From Rhynchonema sp. JSB1_4 (Eukaryota; Nematoda; Chromadorea; Monhysterida; Xyalidae), in contig JASAMV010002541.1 of NCBI GenBank assembly GCA_030248065.1, positions 1 through 18,842 on the forward strand: DNA of 18,842 nt. Direction: 5' to 3'. The translations under genes were made by a program, and so were the position numbers. The notes under the pieces are model-generated. The model was not told the DNA's origin and did no database searches. It saw only the letters and a program-made list of their open reading frames with translations. This document shows, in pieces, positions 18,411 to 18,842 of the stretch. The stretch's first letter is position 1. Each line of letters starts with the position of its first letter.

Positions 18411-18842
18411 CTGAAGCTAAAGGTAGTAAAATGCGAGTTGACGAACGGAATAATAATATGGGCCGTGCTGTGGCTGGGGGTGGGGCAGTGCTTTGCGGCT
18501 ACTTCGGAGGGCGAGACACTGACCTTGGCGGCTGGCGGGGGCTATAGTAGTGACTAAACCTACGGTAATTTACATTTTCGAAAAAAACGGTTCTCGTTTT
18601 CTAGTGTTTTGGGCCGTTTTAAAACGAATTTATAATATGGGCTCGGCTCTGCTCGAACCCTCAAGAAAATTTTCGCCATTTGAGACCAAAAAACAAATTT
18701 TCACTAAAAAATAAATCACCGGTAATTTTTCCGGGCAAATTATTCTCAAAAATTACCGGGCTCCGGAAAAAACGAAACGGCTTTTTTTCGTTTTTTTTCG
18801 GAAACAAAACGGTTTTTTCCATTGGTCACAAAAGCGGGGGCG
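18411..18842. other. Upstream flank of the PH-domain gene
   Basis: No exon is supported. On the minus strand CTACCTTTAGCTTCAG at 18411-18426 is a plausible splice acceptor. Further right are AAAACGG..TTTT strings (18580-18600, 18767-18822) like the ends of the intron repeats, and a hairpin ACCGGTAATTTTT/AAAATTACCGG at about 18718-18760. Confidence 0.5.

Overview
This window is metazoan nuclear DNA. It holds intron-rich genes with GT..AG introns, many only 51-90 bp, and with pyrimidine-rich TTTCAG-type acceptors. Around them is a dense population of small transposons. A nematode-like invertebrate fits best: compact introns, and a gene pair spaced like a nematode operon. This is inference; no RNA gene or species marker is present.

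Layout. 1-4247: no exon I can support; it holds two fold-back repeats and is probably upstream sequence or a long 5' intron of the next gene. 4248-6250 (+): seven exons of a KChIP/neuronal-calcium-sensor EF-hand protein, 5' incomplete. 6604-8272 (-): a complete four-exon FAM136A homologue (136 aa), tail-to-tail with the calcium sensor. 8729-9969 (-): five exons encoding tandem PDZ domains. 11582-18354 (-): nine exons encoding an N-terminal PH domain and a long linker rich in phosphotyrosine- and SH3-binding motifs. All exon phases agree. The PH/linker part and the PDZ part can also be joined in phase (11582 to 9969), and I favour one gene of about 713 aa. The intron between them would be 1,612 bp, almost all of it nested transposon; without the insertions it would be about 70 bp, the normal size here.

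Repeats. A fold-back element (10030-11568, relative at 1331-1607) is interrupted by a 1,264-bp element (10253-11516) with CTAGGGTTAGAG inverted ends and a 6-bp CCAAGA target duplication. That element carries CCCGACA-type repeats and a 5'-truncated LINE tail. Three copies of a 189-bp inverted-repeat MITE, each flanked by TA, lie in the PH-gene introns. Two of them sit inside an older repeat whose second copy in the window shows one target site empty and the other occupied by an unrelated insert.

I see no bacterial-type operon, CRISPR array or obvious new enzyme system. The most unusual items are the possible PH-docking-PDZ scaffold gene and the layered transposon record around it.
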